From: Sinorhizobium sojae CCBAU 05684
GTDB lineage: Bacteria > Pseudomonadota > Alphaproteobacteria > Rhizobiales > Rhizobiaceae
Length of the DNA stretch: 64,000 nt
Assembly (NCBI RefSeq): GCF_002288525.1
Contig: NZ_CP023069.1
Coordinates: 346,256-410,255, forward strand
Direction: 5' to 3'
A model generated the notes under the pieces. That model made no database searches. It worked only from the letters and a program-made list of their open reading frames with translations, and had not been told where the DNA came from. The translations under genes were made by a program, and so were the position numbers. Below are positions 28,308 through 37,471 of this stretch, one piece after another. Within the stretch, counting starts at the first letter, position 1, and each line of letters starts with the position of its first letter.

Positions 28308-29243
28308 TTATCCGATTTTGAGTTCGCTCCAGCGGTTTTTGGTTGCTGTATTTGGGGCGGTAGCGGCGGGTTGCGGTGCGGAGCCATTTCGGCTGCGCAG
28401 CACCGCATCACGTCGCGGGTTGATGGTCTGAGCGAACTCGGCAGGGGTCAGCCAGCCGAGGCCGGAGTGTGGTCGGCAATCGTTGTAATCGCTGCGCCAG
28501 TTTAAAAGCGCTGAGCGAGCATGAGAAAGTGACGAGAACAGGGTTTCATTCAAGAACTCGTCTCGCAGCCGCCCATTGAAGCTTTCGATGAAGGCGTTCT
28601 GGATCGGCTTGCCAGGCGCGATGTAGTGCCAATCCACCTTGCCCCGGTCCGTCCATTGCAGGATCGCGTTGCTGGTGAATTCGCTGCCGTTGTCGCTGAC
28701 GATCATCCTGGGCTTGCCGCGTGCCTGGATGATCCGGTCCAGCTCACGGGCAACCCGCAGGCCGGACAGCGAAGTATCGGCGATGAGGCCCAAGCATTCT
28801 CTGGTGCAATCGTCGACGACCGTCAGAATCCGGAACCTGCGTCCATCGGTGAGTTGATCCGACACGAAGTCCAGCGACCAACGATCATTGGCAGTCATCG
28901 GGATCAGCATCGGCGCTCGGGTGCCAATCGCTCGCTTACGGCCGCCGCGCTTGCGCACCGTCAGCTTCTCCTCCCGATAGAGCCGGAAGAGCTTTTTGTG
29001 GTTCACTAGGTGTCCCTCACGTCTGAGCAGCACATGAATGCGTCGATAGCCGAAGCGGCGGCGTTCATGTGCCAGCGCCTTCATTCGCTCGCGAAGGCCA
29101 TGATCGTCGCTGCGCCTGGTTTCATAACGGATCGTCATTCGGCAAAAGCCGATGGCTTTACACGCCCGCCGTTCGCTCATCCCATGTTGGCTCATCAGAT
29201 GCGCGACAGCACTCCGCTTGGCTGCGGGCGTCACCACTTCTTT
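28308..29243 (-). CDS. IS3-family OrfB, DDE integrase
   Basis: The catalytic core is read in the -1 frame relative to OrfA; the start coordinate is approximate because the product is expected as an OrfAB fusion. Visible: [16 protein letters not shown] helical region, then the DDE core with [11 protein letters not shown] (Asp), [12 protein letters not shown] (Asp) and [16 protein letters not shown] (Glu). No stop or frameshift breaks the domain. Confidence 0.9.
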   Translation of the reverse strand, partial: KEVVTPAAKRSAVAHLMSQHGMSERRACKAIGFCRMTIRYETRRSDDHGLRERMKALAHERRRFGYRRIHVLLRREGHLVNHKKLFRLYREEKLTVRKRGGRKRAIGTRAPMLIPMTANDRWSLDFVSDQLTDGRRFRILTVVDDCTRECLGLIADTSLSGLRVARELDRIIQARGKPRMIVSDNGSEFTSNAILQWTDRGKVDWHYIAPGKPIQNAFIESFNGRLRDEFLNETLFSSLSHARSALLNWRSDYNDCRPHSGLGWLTPAEFAQTINPRRDAVLRSRNGSAPQPAATAPNTATKNRWSELKIG

Positions 29244-29497
29244 CCCAAAAGGTCTTTCAGAGCAGCATTGTCGAGCATCGCATCCGCCAGAAGCCGCTTC
29301 AGCTTCGCGTTCTCGTCCTCCAGCGTCTTCAGCCGCTTGGCTTCGGACACGTCCATGCCGCCGAATTTGGCCTTCCATTTATAGATGCTCGCATCGCTGA
29401 CGCCGTGCTTGCGGCAAAGCTCCGAGACCGGCGTGCCCGCCTCGTGCTCCTTCAGAATCCCGATGATCTGTTCGTCTGTGAAACGGTTGCGCTTCAT
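29231..29497 (-). CDS. IS3-family OrfA (helix-turn-helix protein)
   Basis: 88 residues: [21 protein letters not shown], then [20 protein letters not shown] helix-turn-helix, and a leucine-zipper-like tail ([20 protein letters not shown]). It binds the IS ends. Translation probably also continues into OrfB by -1 frameshifting near its end, where a GGAAAG run is present. Confidence 0.93.
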   Translation of the reverse strand: MKRNRFTDEQIIGILKEHEAGTPVSELCRKHGVSDASIYKWKAKFGGMDVSEAKRLKTLEDENAKLKRLLADAMLDNAALKDLLGKKW

Positions 29498-30487
29498 TCT
29501 CTGGTCCTCTCAATGGGCCAGAGCTTACTTCAAAATGGATTATTTCAACGGGGCAAGGTCACGCCTGGTCGTGCCCGACAATCTGAAGTCCGGCGTCAGC
29601 CGCGCCAGCTTCTACGATCCCGAGATCAACCGCAGTTACGGCATGATGGCGTCCCACTATGGTGTCGGCGTTCTGCCGGCCCGACCGCGACGCCCGAAGG
29701 ACAAAGCGAAGGTCGAGAACGGCATGCGCTTCGCCCAGAGTTGCCTTCTCGGCCGCTTGCGCAAACAGACGTTCTTCTCGCTCGCCGAGGCCAATGCCGC
29801 AATCGCCGACGTGCTGGAGCGCATCAACAATCATGTCATGCGCCGGTTGGGTGTCAGCCGCCGCCATCTCTTCGAGACGGTCGAACGCGCGGCGCTCGCA
29901 AGCTTGCCCGCCGAGGAGTACGAGTTCGCCGAATGGCGCTTTGCGCGGGTCTCGACGGATTACCATGCCGAGTTCAGGAGCTTCTTCTATTCCGTCCCGC
30001 ACGCGCTCATTCGTCAGCAGGTCGATATCCGGGCGACCGCGCGAATGATCGAGATCTTCCATCGCGGCAAACGCGTCGCGGTCCATCAGCGCCGCTATGG
30101 CGGGCCGCGCTATGGAACAGACCCCGCGCACATGCCGAGCTCCCACCGCCGATACGCCGAATGGACGCCGGAGCGCTTCCGGCGCTGGGGCGCGTCCATC
30201 GGTCCGCAGACCGAAGGGCTGATCGTCGCCATTCTCGCCAGCCGGCCACATCCCGAGCAAGGCTTCAGAACATGCCTCGGCATCCTGCGCCTCTATCGCG
30301 ACCTCAGCCGCGAGCGCGCCGAGGTCGTTTCGGCACGGGCCGTCGAGATCGGCGGCCTGACCTGCAAGACGATTGCCTCGCTCATCGCAACCCACAAGGC
30401 CCTCAGACATTCCACCGAACCCGCCGCCGTCATGGAACACGCCAATCTGCGTGGCCCCGGCTACTTCCATTGAGGAGACACCTGATA

Positions 30488-31231
30488 ATGCTGACCAATC
30501 CCACCATCGACATGCTGCGCGAACTCGGCCTGACAGGCATGGCCAGCGCCTATCAGGAGCTCGAGGCGCAGCCGGAAGCCAGACACCTCGAGCATGGCGA
30601 ATGGCTCGCTCTGCTGCTCGAACGCGAGGCGACCACGCGCCGCCAGAAGCGCTTCGAGGCAAGGGCTCGCGCCGCGAGGCTGCGCCATGATGCCCAGATC
30701 GAGAACATCGACTTCCGCGCCGCCCGCGGCCTCGATCGCAATCTCGTCCTGAAGCTCGCCAACTGCGACTGGATCAGGCAACACCATAGCCTCTTGCTGA
30801 TCGGACCCGCCGGCGTCGGCAAGAGCTGGCTGGCCTGCGCGCTCGGACACAAGGCATGCCGCGAGGACTTCTCCGTCGCCTATCATCGCCTGCCCAGGCT
30901 GTTCGCCACCCTTGCGCTGGCGCGCGGCGACGGCCGATATCCCAAGGTCCTCAAGGCGCTCGCCAGAACCGACCTGCTCATCCTCGACGACTGGGGTCCG
31001 GAGAAGCTCAACGACGAGCAGCGGCGCGATCTCCTGGAGATCGTCGAGGACCGCTACGAGAAGCGATCCACCATCGTCACCAGCCAGGTGCCCGTCGATC
31101 ACTGGTATGACATGATCGGCAATCCTACGATCGCCGATGCAATCCTCGACCGCCTTGTCCACAACGCCTACCGCATCGAACTGCACGGCGAGAGCTTGCG
31201 AAAGCAGCGTCAAACACCATCCGCCGCTTGA
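30488..31231 (+). CDS. istB: IstB, AAA+ helper ATPase of the IS21-family element
   Basis: 247-residue DnaC-like ATPase that assists IstA. Walker A GPAGVGKSWLA and Walker B LLILDDWG are visible, with the N-terminal helical region (LRELGLTGMASAYQEL). It starts 14 bp after the istA stop. It appears intact although its partner gene is disrupted. Confidence 0.94.
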   Translation: MLTNPTIDMLRELGLTGMASAYQELEAQPEARHLEHGEWLALLLEREATTRRQKRFEARARAARLRHDAQIENIDFRAARGLDRNLVLKLANCDWIRQHHSLLLIGPAGVGKSWLACALGHKACREDFSVAYHRLPRLFATLALARGDGRYPKVLKALARTDLLILDDWGPEKLNDEQRRDLLEIVEDRYEKRSTIVTSQVPVDHWYDMIGNPTIADAILDRLVHNAYRIELHGESLRKQRQTPSAA

Positions 31232-32372
31232 CCGCGCGACAATCACGCGCCATGCAAAACAACGGCCCAGGGGAGCATCAACTGGCCGGCTTCAGATCGG
31301 AATGGTGGCCGGAATGAAATCGGAATAGGTGGCCGGCTTCGTTTCGGAATCAGCGGCCGACTTCACCGGAATACGCAACGATTAGTGCATCATCCCCTCG
31401 TGCTGCTGATCTTGGCTATTGTTCCCTTCAGCCGATCAACATAGGCCTGGACCTCACTTCGACTTTCCGTCGAGAGCCTGCGTAGTTCGGCGCATGCGGC
31501 CGCCTGCGGCACTACTCCTAGAGGGACCGCCACTGAAATCCAATCAATTTCGTGGAAGAGGCTCTGCCATCCGCTTCCGACATACGGTTGGATATCGATA
31601 AAGCGCGGTGTCCGTTTTTGGAAGCAAGCCCTCAGGTTGGCATATCCTTCCGGCAACTCGGCTGCGGCAAGATCTCGCCAAAACGGTGTGTCAATTCGCT
31701 TGGAATCGTAGTGCAGCCTCAGGAAGTCCCGAACACCCGTTTAGCACCGTGCGTTCGCGCTGTTATAGCCTTCGATGGCCCGAGCGGGCACAATGCCGCT
31801 TCCGTTGGCGAGAATGCGCTCCAAATTCCTTAACGCTTCGAAGGTGTGGGCGGCAAGTGCAGCCTCCAGGGGCTCAACAAAACCCGACGCCGTTCCCAAA
31901 GCCACGAAATTGTTAACCCATGCGGTCGAAAAGTAACCTTGATCCAGCGAAAGCTCGTGTTTCGCCTCCACACGGAATCCATAGTGATTCTCAACCTCGG
32001 CGATTGCCATCGCAGCGTCCGCATATCTGCTGCTGAATGCATAACCGGCACTGATCGAGCGATTCAATGGGGCTTCCCACATCCATCCGGCTTTCATGGC
32101 GGTAGCACGGGTAACGGGGGATGATGCCCGCGGCTCAAGCTCAAAGATGATCGCACGATCAGTAGGCAGCACATTTGCGAACGAACACCAGCGCGTATTA
32201 AAGACTTTGCCGAGACCCAATCTGGCAAATCCGGACGCATCGACGGCGAAGTCGACTTCAAGTTCTTCGCCTCCGAGCTGGAAAGCGTTTACATGCCCTC
32301 GGTCGTCGAGTCTCATCCCGTGTACCACAGCCCTACGAGAAGTGATCCCACGTGCCAGTCCGACACGCCTTA

Positions 32373-33304
32373 GAGCCTGACTCGAAAAGGTCTCAACAAT
32401 ATCCGTACCTTGCCAAGCGTCGTGTCAGGACCCGGATGTGGGCGATAGTGATCCAAGCCTCGGCTGATGCGATGGACTTCTCCCAATCCTTAGCCAATCG
32501 TCGGCATCTGCCAAGCCATGCGAAGGTGCGCTCCACGACCCAGCGCCGCGGCAGAACTTCGAAGCCCTTGGCCTTGTCGGTCCGCTTGACGATCTGGAGA
32601 GTGAAGGCAGCGATCTTTTGGAGTGCGCCCTTCAGCTTCGGTCCGGCATAACCACCGTCGGCGAAGATATGTCTCAGCCACGGCCAGCGCTTGAGAATGG
32701 TTTTGAGGACGGCAGGTGCGCCGTCGCGATCTTGGATATCGGCGCTGTGAACCCTGAGGCCGACCATCAACCCGAGCGTGTCGACGACGATATGACGCTT
32801 CCGTCCCTTGATCTTCTTGCCCGCGTCATAGCCCGAAATTCCGCCGCTTTCCGTGGTTTTCACGCTTTGACTGTCAATCACGCCAGCAGATGGCGAGGCT
32901 TCCCGGCCTTCCAATTCGCGCGCCTCCATCACAAGATGATGGTTGATCCGACCCCATAACCCTGTCGCTCGCCATTCGTAGAAATAGGACTGGACAGTTG
33001 TAAAAGGCGGAAAATCCTTGGGCATCATCCGCCACTGGCACCCCGTCGTGGCGATGTAAAGCAACGCATTCACGACCTCGCGAAGATCGGTGCTGCGCGG
33101 CCTGCCCAACCGCCGCGGTCCAGGCAGGCAAGGCGAGATCAATCCCCATTCCCGGTCCGTCAGATCGCTTGCATACCGCCTTGCGCGTCGGGCATATTGC
33201 CGACGGGTGAAATCAGTCCAGCCCATTGTGGTCTCCGTTCGTCCTAAGCAAACAAACAGAATCACAACTGGCTGATTTCACTCAACTCTTTTTCGGTCAG
33301 GCTC
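32373..33304 (-). mobile_element. IS5-family insertion sequence, intact copy A
   Basis: 932 bp with imperfect terminal inverted repeats (GAGCCTGACTCGAAAAGG and, inverted, GAGCCTGACCGAAAAAGAG) and a TTA direct repeat at 32370-32372 and 33305-33307. It interrupts the halogenase gene. A truncated, same-orientation copy lies at 46975-47662, so the two form direct repeats around the nif block. Confidence 0.92.
32393..33226 (-). CDS. IS5-family transposase
   Basis: 277-residue DDE transposase. N-terminal DUF4096-type region (DLTDREWGLISPCLP, WRMMPKDFPPFTTVQSYFYEW); catalytic Asp in GVIDSQSVKT, Asp in IFADGGYAG, Glu in RRWVVERTFAWLGRCRRL. ATG 33226 is used; an earlier start would add 13 residues. 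Intact. Confidence 0.93.
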   Translation of the reverse strand: MGWTDFTRRQYARRARRYASDLTDREWGLISPCLPGPRRLGRPRSTDLREVVNALLYIATTGCQWRMMPKDFPPFTTVQSYFYEWRATGLWGRINHHLVMEARELEGREASPSAGVIDSQSVKTTESGGISGYDAGKKIKGRKRHIVVDTLGLMVGLRVHSADIQDRDGAPAVLKTILKRWPWLRHIFADGGYAGPKLKGALQKIAAFTLQIVKRTDKAKGFEVLPRRWVVERTFAWLGRCRRLAKDWEKSIASAEAWITIAHIRVLTRRLARYGYC

Positions 33305-33833
33305 TTAGGTATCGCTCGAAGCCGGCGTGATTGAAGTGAAACGAAGGGTAGAGTCCAGACTCACCCGTTGCCAGCAACTCGTCGATTTCCACTTGCGATG
33401 CCTTCTTTATGATTAACTCAAAGCCAGGGATGCACGTGTGAAGGTTCTCACCTGCGGCAATTCTCGCCGACAGCAGAGGGAAGAAACCGCCGACGCGACA
33501 TTCGATTTCCGGTATGCCCGATCCGCCGAACATGCGGTAGTAGCGATCCGGGATTCCTCCACCCCTCCAATTCTCATAGAGCACACCAAGCTTGTGGGTG
33601 GCGCCGGCTTCACCAATGAAAACGTCCAGGTCGAGCTCATTGCGACACAACGTGTCAATCAGGTTGAGCGAGCCCCCCTCCCCTGGGCCAAGCGGAAACA
33701 CCGTCGGAGCCTCTATGACCGTTACATCGACATCAACGTCGAAAACACGGCGAAGCGCTATCGCTGCAAGCCAACCGACAATGCCGCCGCCGATAATTCC
33801 TATGCGCTTCGCATTCGTCAGATCCAGCATCAC

Positions 33834-34259
33834 TTTTCACTATCGTCAAGATTATGTTAAGAGGCGGCGCATCTGCAGAGAGAACCAACAGTAAGACTCA
33901 ATGTAGGATCATCTGAAGCGGTAGCATTCCCCAGATTGTGCCGTCGGGCAGCAATCCGGCAGCGCTAACCTGAGCAAAGGCGCCAACGTATTCTCGGCGA
34001 CTACCATGATCAGCTCCATTGATTGGAAGGTCCTTGGCGACATTACGCAGATTCCATGTTCGCTTTCCAGAAAGGCTGCAGCTTACGCACTCTCTTGTTC
34101 CGCGCTTCAAGGGCTGACGCGGTCGCACGGCGCTGGTCCTCGGTGACAGTGAAGTCGGCCAGAAATCCAGCGTGGGCACTTGTCCTTGCACACCGAAAGC
34201 AAACCTCAGCGGGGATTTAGCCGCACGAGAGAGATTTCATGAAGCGGTTAGCAAGGGGC
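33834..34259 (-). pseudogene. Decayed region including a second DUF269 (NifX-associated) fragment
   Basis: On the minus strand, 34090-34243 translates piecewise as FMKSLSCG, stop, ..., AHAGFLADFTVTEDQRRA, which mirrors FMKCLARL...AELLANFTVTEEQRRA of the intact gene at 35094-35582. Upstream DNA (34260-34330) is also similar to the DNA upstream of that gene. The lower part, 33898-34089, is open on the minus strand (ending GTIWGMLPLQMILH) with no family I recognise. Confidence 0.6.
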
Positions 34260-34619
34260 CTATCGAGAGTCCTCGTCCTCGAAGCACGGATCCCCATCAG
34301 TGCGCCCGTGAGTGCCCGCTATACGAGGGTCCCCCGGCTGTCCCTCTCCATGGAATTGCCCGGTCGTTTGACGAGCTCTCCGGGCGCAGTGAGCCCGCCA
34401 GAGCAGAAAGAGTACGTGTCCGAAATATGCTAGCTGCAGAAGCAGCGAACCAACCACAGTCGTGACGACTGCGTCACTGATGGACCCCGTTACGAGGTAG
34501 ACTATAAGAGTGTTGGCGCATAGGAACAGCCATAGAATTCGATGAAAGATACCAAAAGACAACGCCGTTTTCCTGGTTTTGTTTGTGGGATCATGCGGCA
34601 ATGTCGTCGGCCGCAACAT
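34260..34619 (-). CDS. ExoX/Y4xQ-like small membrane protein, putative exopolysaccharide repressor
   Basis: About 119 residues with two closely spaced hydrophobic segments (ILWLFLCANTLIVYLV and AVVTTVVGSLLLQLAYFGHVLFLLW) followed by a basic patch RAHCARRAR, the layout of ExoX-type repressors of exopolysaccharide synthesis. The start is uncertain: ATG 34643, ATG 34619 or a later TTG. The hydrophilic C-terminal tail is read through DNA that resembles the upstream region of the DUF269 gene, so the native end may have been shorter. Confidence 0.6.
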   Translation of the reverse strand: MLRPTTLPHDPTNKTRKTALSFGIFHRILWLFLCANTLIVYLVTGSISDAVVTTVVGSLLLQLAYFGHVLFLLWRAHCARRARQTTGQFHGEGQPGDPRIAGTHGRTDGDPCFEDEDSR

Positions 34620-34871
34620 GATTCTGGCGGTTTGGCCAAACACGCACTCCGGCTCCGCAGCCGATACAGCGGCCGGCGCTGTCGCCGGACATGATCACAT
34701 GATCTGGTTGCTGGAATGATCGTCCTCGGCATCGCAAAAGACCGAGAATTTCACCTGCGTCATTGATCCCGTGAAGGTGCATACCTCGCGCCCCGAGTCA
34801 GCAGCCGCAGCCGATGCATAATAGATATTCCGGCACCAGCTGAAGCGGCGGGTCACGAACGAGCTTTTCAT
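34591..34871 (-). pseudogene. fdxB: fdxB, nif-specific 2[4Fe-4S] ferredoxin, degenerate
   Basis: The ATG at 34871 overlaps the stop of the DUF683 gene, as expected for fdxB. Reading then requires changing frame: one frame gives CIGCGC then a stop, and continues as MHLHGINDAGEILG; the last part reads GRCIGCGAGVRVWPNRQNHV. The second cluster motif of FdxB (CIGCGACxxVCPxxC) has lost three cysteines (to Gly, Trp and Arg). With frameshifts and missing ligands the gene cannot make a normal ferredoxin, the electron carrier used in cofactor assembly. Confidence 0.78.
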
Positions 34872-35071
34872 CGTGAATTCTCCGACGCGGCGAGTTCTCT
34901 TTTGGCAGCGTCCAACTGAGCAAAAGCGTCGAATGTTTTTTCGGCGACGCCCACTATTTCGGTCCAATAGTTCGGAAGGCACTCGGCAAGGTCATGCAAT
35001 TGCGTCTTCGCAGTCGCAGCGCGTGACTGCAGTTTTTGAACCCTCTGCTTGAGTTTTTCAAGATCTGTCAT
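34868..35071 (-). CDS. Small nif-associated DUF683 (CCE_0567-type) protein
   Basis: 67 residues, two helices: MTDLEKLKQRVQKLQSRA and LHDLAECLPNYWTEIVGVAEKTF. This matches the small metalloprotein family found after nifX and DUF269 in nitrogen fixers. It lies 22 bp after the DUF269 gene and appears intact. Its biochemical role is not established; a link to FeMo-cofactor assembly is inferred from its constant nif context. Confidence 0.82.
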   Translation of the reverse strand: MTDLEKLKQRVQKLQSRAATAKTQLHDLAECLPNYWTEIVGVAEKTFDAFAQLDAAKRELAASENSR

Positions 35072-35093
35072 GGTCTTATTCCTTGCAGGCACA

Positions 35094-35582
35094 TTATGCC
35101 CGCGCCACGTCCGGATAAGCTTCGATGCTTTTGATCGCATCCTTGACCAACTTCGTGCCAGTCTTGGCGCATTTGCCAAGTGTATTGAAGCCGAAACGGT
35201 GAGCGTCACGTAGGGTCTTCGACAGCACCACCAGCCGCCTGGTTGTGAAGAGCACTCGGCCGATGCCCTCATCGCTGATCTCCAGCGTTCGCGAGATCAA
35301 AAGCCCCGAGCGCTCCTCGATAGCGACGCCGACGGCGGCGTAAAAAAGGTCGAGCCTCAACAGCACGTCCGGCTCGGGGTCGCCGATGACGGGGATGGCT
35401 CGCCGCTGCTCCTCCGTAACTGTGAAGTTGGCCAGCAACTCGGCGTCACATTTATCCCTCCATAATCCGTAGGAATCCTGAGCGCGGACCAACCGCGCGA
35501 GGCATTTCATGAAAGGAGTGGCCAACGATCCATCGTCACTGACAGCTCGAGTAAACCGGGGATCAGATAACGCTGTCATCAT
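35094..35582 (-). CDS. NifX-associated protein (DUF269)
   Basis: 162-residue soluble protein with the family signatures LVRAQDSYG-W, FTVTEEQRRAIPVIGDPEPDVL-RL and GRVLFTTRRLVVLSKTLRDAHRFGF, ending in a Ala-Tyr-Pro-Asp tail. In other rhizobia it follows nifE-nifN-nifX and takes part in FeMo-cofactor synthesis. Here nifK is the upstream neighbour at 252 bp and nifE, nifN and nifX are missing from the window. ATG 35582 or the adjacent ATG 35579 may be used. A decayed second copy lies at 34090. Confidence 0.88.
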   Translation of the reverse strand: MMTALSDPRFTRAVSDDGSLATPFMKCLARLVRAQDSYGLWRDKCDAELLANFTVTEEQRRAIPVIGDPEPDVLLRLDLFYAAVGVAIEERSGLLISRTLEISDEGIGRVLFTTRRLVVLSKTLRDAHRFGFNTLGKCAKTGTKLVKDAIKSIEAYPDVARA

Positions 35583-35834
35583 TTAGTCCTCGTCCTGAAG
35601 CACGGGCCCTCTTTAGTCGAGGCGATCCCGTGAGTGGCCGACAATACTACACAACCGTCTGTCTCTCTCCATGCAAAATTCATATGCCGCTATGCCCCTT
35701 TAGAATGATCAGGTGGCTGTCCGAATGCACTTCCGAGCGCAGTTCCGATAGCGCATGAGCTAAACGATCAGCCCATTTCAACGCTCGCGATCCCATGGTG
35801 CGGCTCCCGGGCCGGCGTTTTGCCGACCGCCGCT

Positions 35835-37376
35835 CTAGCGGGTCAGGTCATAGGAATAATCGGTCACCGCCGTCTGCATCGTTTCGCGATCGAGGCGGTC
35901 GAAGATCGTGTCGAGGATCGTCGTCAGCAGGCGCAGGCCGCCCTGGTAGCCCATGAGCGGAAAGCGGTGGTGGTGGTGGCGGTCGAAGATCGGGAACATC
36001 AGCCGGATCAGCGGCGTGCCGGTATCGCGCTCGAGATACTTGCCGTAGGAATTGCCGATCAGCAGGTCGACCGGCTCGGTGAAGAGCAGCGAGCGCAAGG
36101 CCCAGAGATCCTTTCCCGGCCAGACCTTTGCCTGCTTGCCGAAGGGAGAAGAGGCGAGCAGCTCGGTCATCTCGGCCTGCCAGGCCGCCGTGCCGTTGGT
36201 GGCGAGGCAATGCCGCGGCTCGCCGCCGGTCTCCATGACGAAGCGGGCCATGGCGTAGACGAAGTCCGGATCGCCGTAGATCGCGTATGTCTTGCCATGC
36301 AGCCAGGATTGGCTGTCGGCCATGGCGTCGACCAGCCGGCCGCGTTCCAGGCGTATCGTCTCGGGGATTTCCCGGCCGGAAATCGCCGACACCTTCATCA
36401 GGAACGCGTCGGTGGCGTTGATCCCGAGCGGGTAATGGAAGACGGCGGTGGCCTGACCGACCTCCCGGCAATATTCGAGCGTCTTGCGGCTGTTGTAGTG
36501 CTGCAGCGACAGCGTCGCCTCGGCATTGAGTGCCGCCCTCAGCGCCTTGATCGTCGTGCCCCCGTCATACATGCGGTATTCGCCGTCGGACGGCGTATCG
36601 AACTGGTCGGAGGCATCCTGGATGAAGGTGTAGGACACGCCCATCAGGGTGAGCAGGCGCTGGAGCTCGCGGTTGTTGCCGACGCAAAAGCCGTCGAAGC
36701 CCGGGATGATGTTGATCGTGCCGGCCGCTTGCGTGCGCGCCTGGCCCTTCCAGAAGTGCTCCAGGATGCCCTTGACCATGCTGTCATAGCCGTCGACATG
36801 GCTGCCGACGAAGGCGGGCGTGTGAGCGAACGGCACGTCGAATTCGGGCGGGACTGCGCCTTCGCTCTTGGCGTTCTCAATGAAGCCATGCAGGTCGTCG
36901 CCGATGACCTCGGCCATACAGGTGGTGGAGACGGCAATCATCTTCGGATCGTAGAGCGCGTAGGTATTGGCGAGCCCGTCGACCAGGTTCTTCAGGCCGC
37001 CGAACACCGCCGCATCCTCGGTCATCGAGGACGAAACGGCCGAAGCCGGCTCCTTGAAGTGGCGCGACAAGTGCGAGCGATAATAGGCCACGCAGCCCTG
37101 ACTGCCATGGACGAACGACATCGTCCGCTCGAAGCCGGCGGCTGCGAACACCGCCCCCAACGGTTGACAGGCCTTGGCGGGGTTGACGACGAGCGCCTCG
37201 CGGGCGAGGTTTTTCTCGCGATATTCCCAGCCCTTGCTGTATTCGCGCTGGTCCGTGACGAGCCGTTCGGGGTGCGGACATTCGAAGTTCAGCTTCTTCT
37301 CCGCGAGCATCTGCCGGTATTCCGGCTCGCGAAACAGCGGCGCATGGTCGAGTATCTTCTCAGCCGATTGCGGCAT
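35835..37376 (-). CDS. nifK: NifK, nitrogenase molybdenum-iron protein beta chain
   Basis: 513-residue beta subunit. It carries the P-cluster cysteines: [12 protein letters not shown] (about residue 70), [20 protein letters not shown] (about 95) and [12 protein letters not shown] (about 153), plus the conserved C-terminal NSYGKYL and [13 protein letters not shown] 37376 ([15 protein letters not shown]) is the natural start, preceded by GAAGGG; the longer upstream frame is not used. Third gene of nifHDK, 95 bp after nifD. Confidence 0.97.
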   Translation of the reverse strand: MPQSAEKILDHAPLFREPEYRQMLAEKKLNFECPHPERLVTDQREYSKGWEYREKNLAREALVVNPAKACQPLGAVFAAAGFERTMSFVHGSQGCVAYYRSHLSRHFKEPASAVSSSMTEDAAVFGGLKNLVDGLANTYALYDPKMIAVSTTCMAEVIGDDLHGFIENAKSEGAVPPEFDVPFAHTPAFVGSHVDGYDSMVKGILEHFWKGQARTQAAGTINIIPGFDGFCVGNNRELQRLLTLMGVSYTFIQDASDQFDTPSDGEYRMYDGGTTIKALRAALNAEATLSLQHYNSRKTLEYCREVGQATAVFHYPLGINATDAFLMKVSAISGREIPETIRLERGRLVDAMADSQSWLHGKTYAIYGDPDFVYAMARFVMETGGEPRHCLATNGTAAWQAEMTELLASSPFGKQAKVWPGKDLWALRSLLFTEPVDLLIGNSYGKYLERDTGTPLIRLMFPIFDRHHHHRFPLMGYQGGLRLLTTILDTIFDRLDRETMQTAVTDYSYDLTR

Positions 37377-37471
37377 GGTGTTTGACCCTTCTTGATCTGG
37401 CCTCTTAGGCCAGGGATGTTCGAGAGGTTTCCGGTCTTGCCGCGGTCCTCGTGCCGCGCAAGACCGGACGA

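Larger units (their letters stand above)
28290..29562 (-). mobile_element. IS3-family (IS407-group-like) insertion sequence
   Basis: 1273 bp bounded by perfect 12-bp terminal inverted repeats TGACCTTGCCCC / GGGGCAAGGTCA and flanked by the 4-bp direct repeat CGCC (28286-28289 and 29563-29566), as expected for the IS407 group. It has landed inside istA. orfA and orfB overlap and are both open, so the element looks intact and recent. Confidence 0.93.
27662..30473 (+). pseudogene. istA: istA transposase gene of the IS21-family element, split by an IS3 insertion
   Basis: The 5' part (27662-28289) has the helix-turn-helix TSSREIAVILGVARSTVQDN and the start of the integrase core (DKVFVDYSGKRVPIVD, first catalytic Asp). 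The 3' part (29563-30473) continues with PDNLKSGVSRA (second Asp) and KDKAKVENG (Glu). Removing the insertion and one 4-bp repeat rejoins GGVPRL to VVPDNLKSG in frame, so the gene was intact before the event. Confidence 0.92.
27482..31389 (+). mobile_element. IS21-family element interrupted by an IS3-family element
   Basis: The terminal segments TGTGTGACGATTTGCGGATT (left) and, inverted, TGCACTAATCGTTGCGTATT (right) match in layout and begin with TG as in IS21-family elements. Just inside are several copies of a CCGGCCAC-ATTCCGAT repeat, typical of the multiple transposase sites of this family. Without the internal insertion the element would be about 2.63 kb. It carries istA (broken) and istB (intact). 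No clear target duplication is visible. Confidence 0.85.
31390..33830 (-). pseudogene. Flavin-dependent (tryptophan) halogenase-family gene, broken by IS5 and a stop codon
   Basis: The N-terminal part (33308-33830) has the FAD-binding GIIGGGIVGWLAA, PLGPGEGG and a Lys in ATHKLGVLYENW at the place of the halogenase catalytic Lys (about residue 81). After the IS5 insertion the frame resumes with VDASGF, the GWMWEAPL segment that corresponds to the WxWxIP motif (with changes) and GFVEPLEA. The IS is cleanly removable: YLR joins RVG in frame. An in-frame TAA at 31741-31743 then precedes a still open C-terminal part (VRDFLRLHYDS to 31390). Both lesions predict no full-length enzyme. The substrate is unknown; free tryptophan, a peptide or a phenolic are possible. 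Confidence 0.87.

Noticed and set aside
29069..31231. 720-codon plus-strand frame that ends as IstB
   Set aside because: It is an accidental fusion: antisense IS3 sequence, then an off-frame part of istA, then istB in its true frame. IstB has its own start at 30488.
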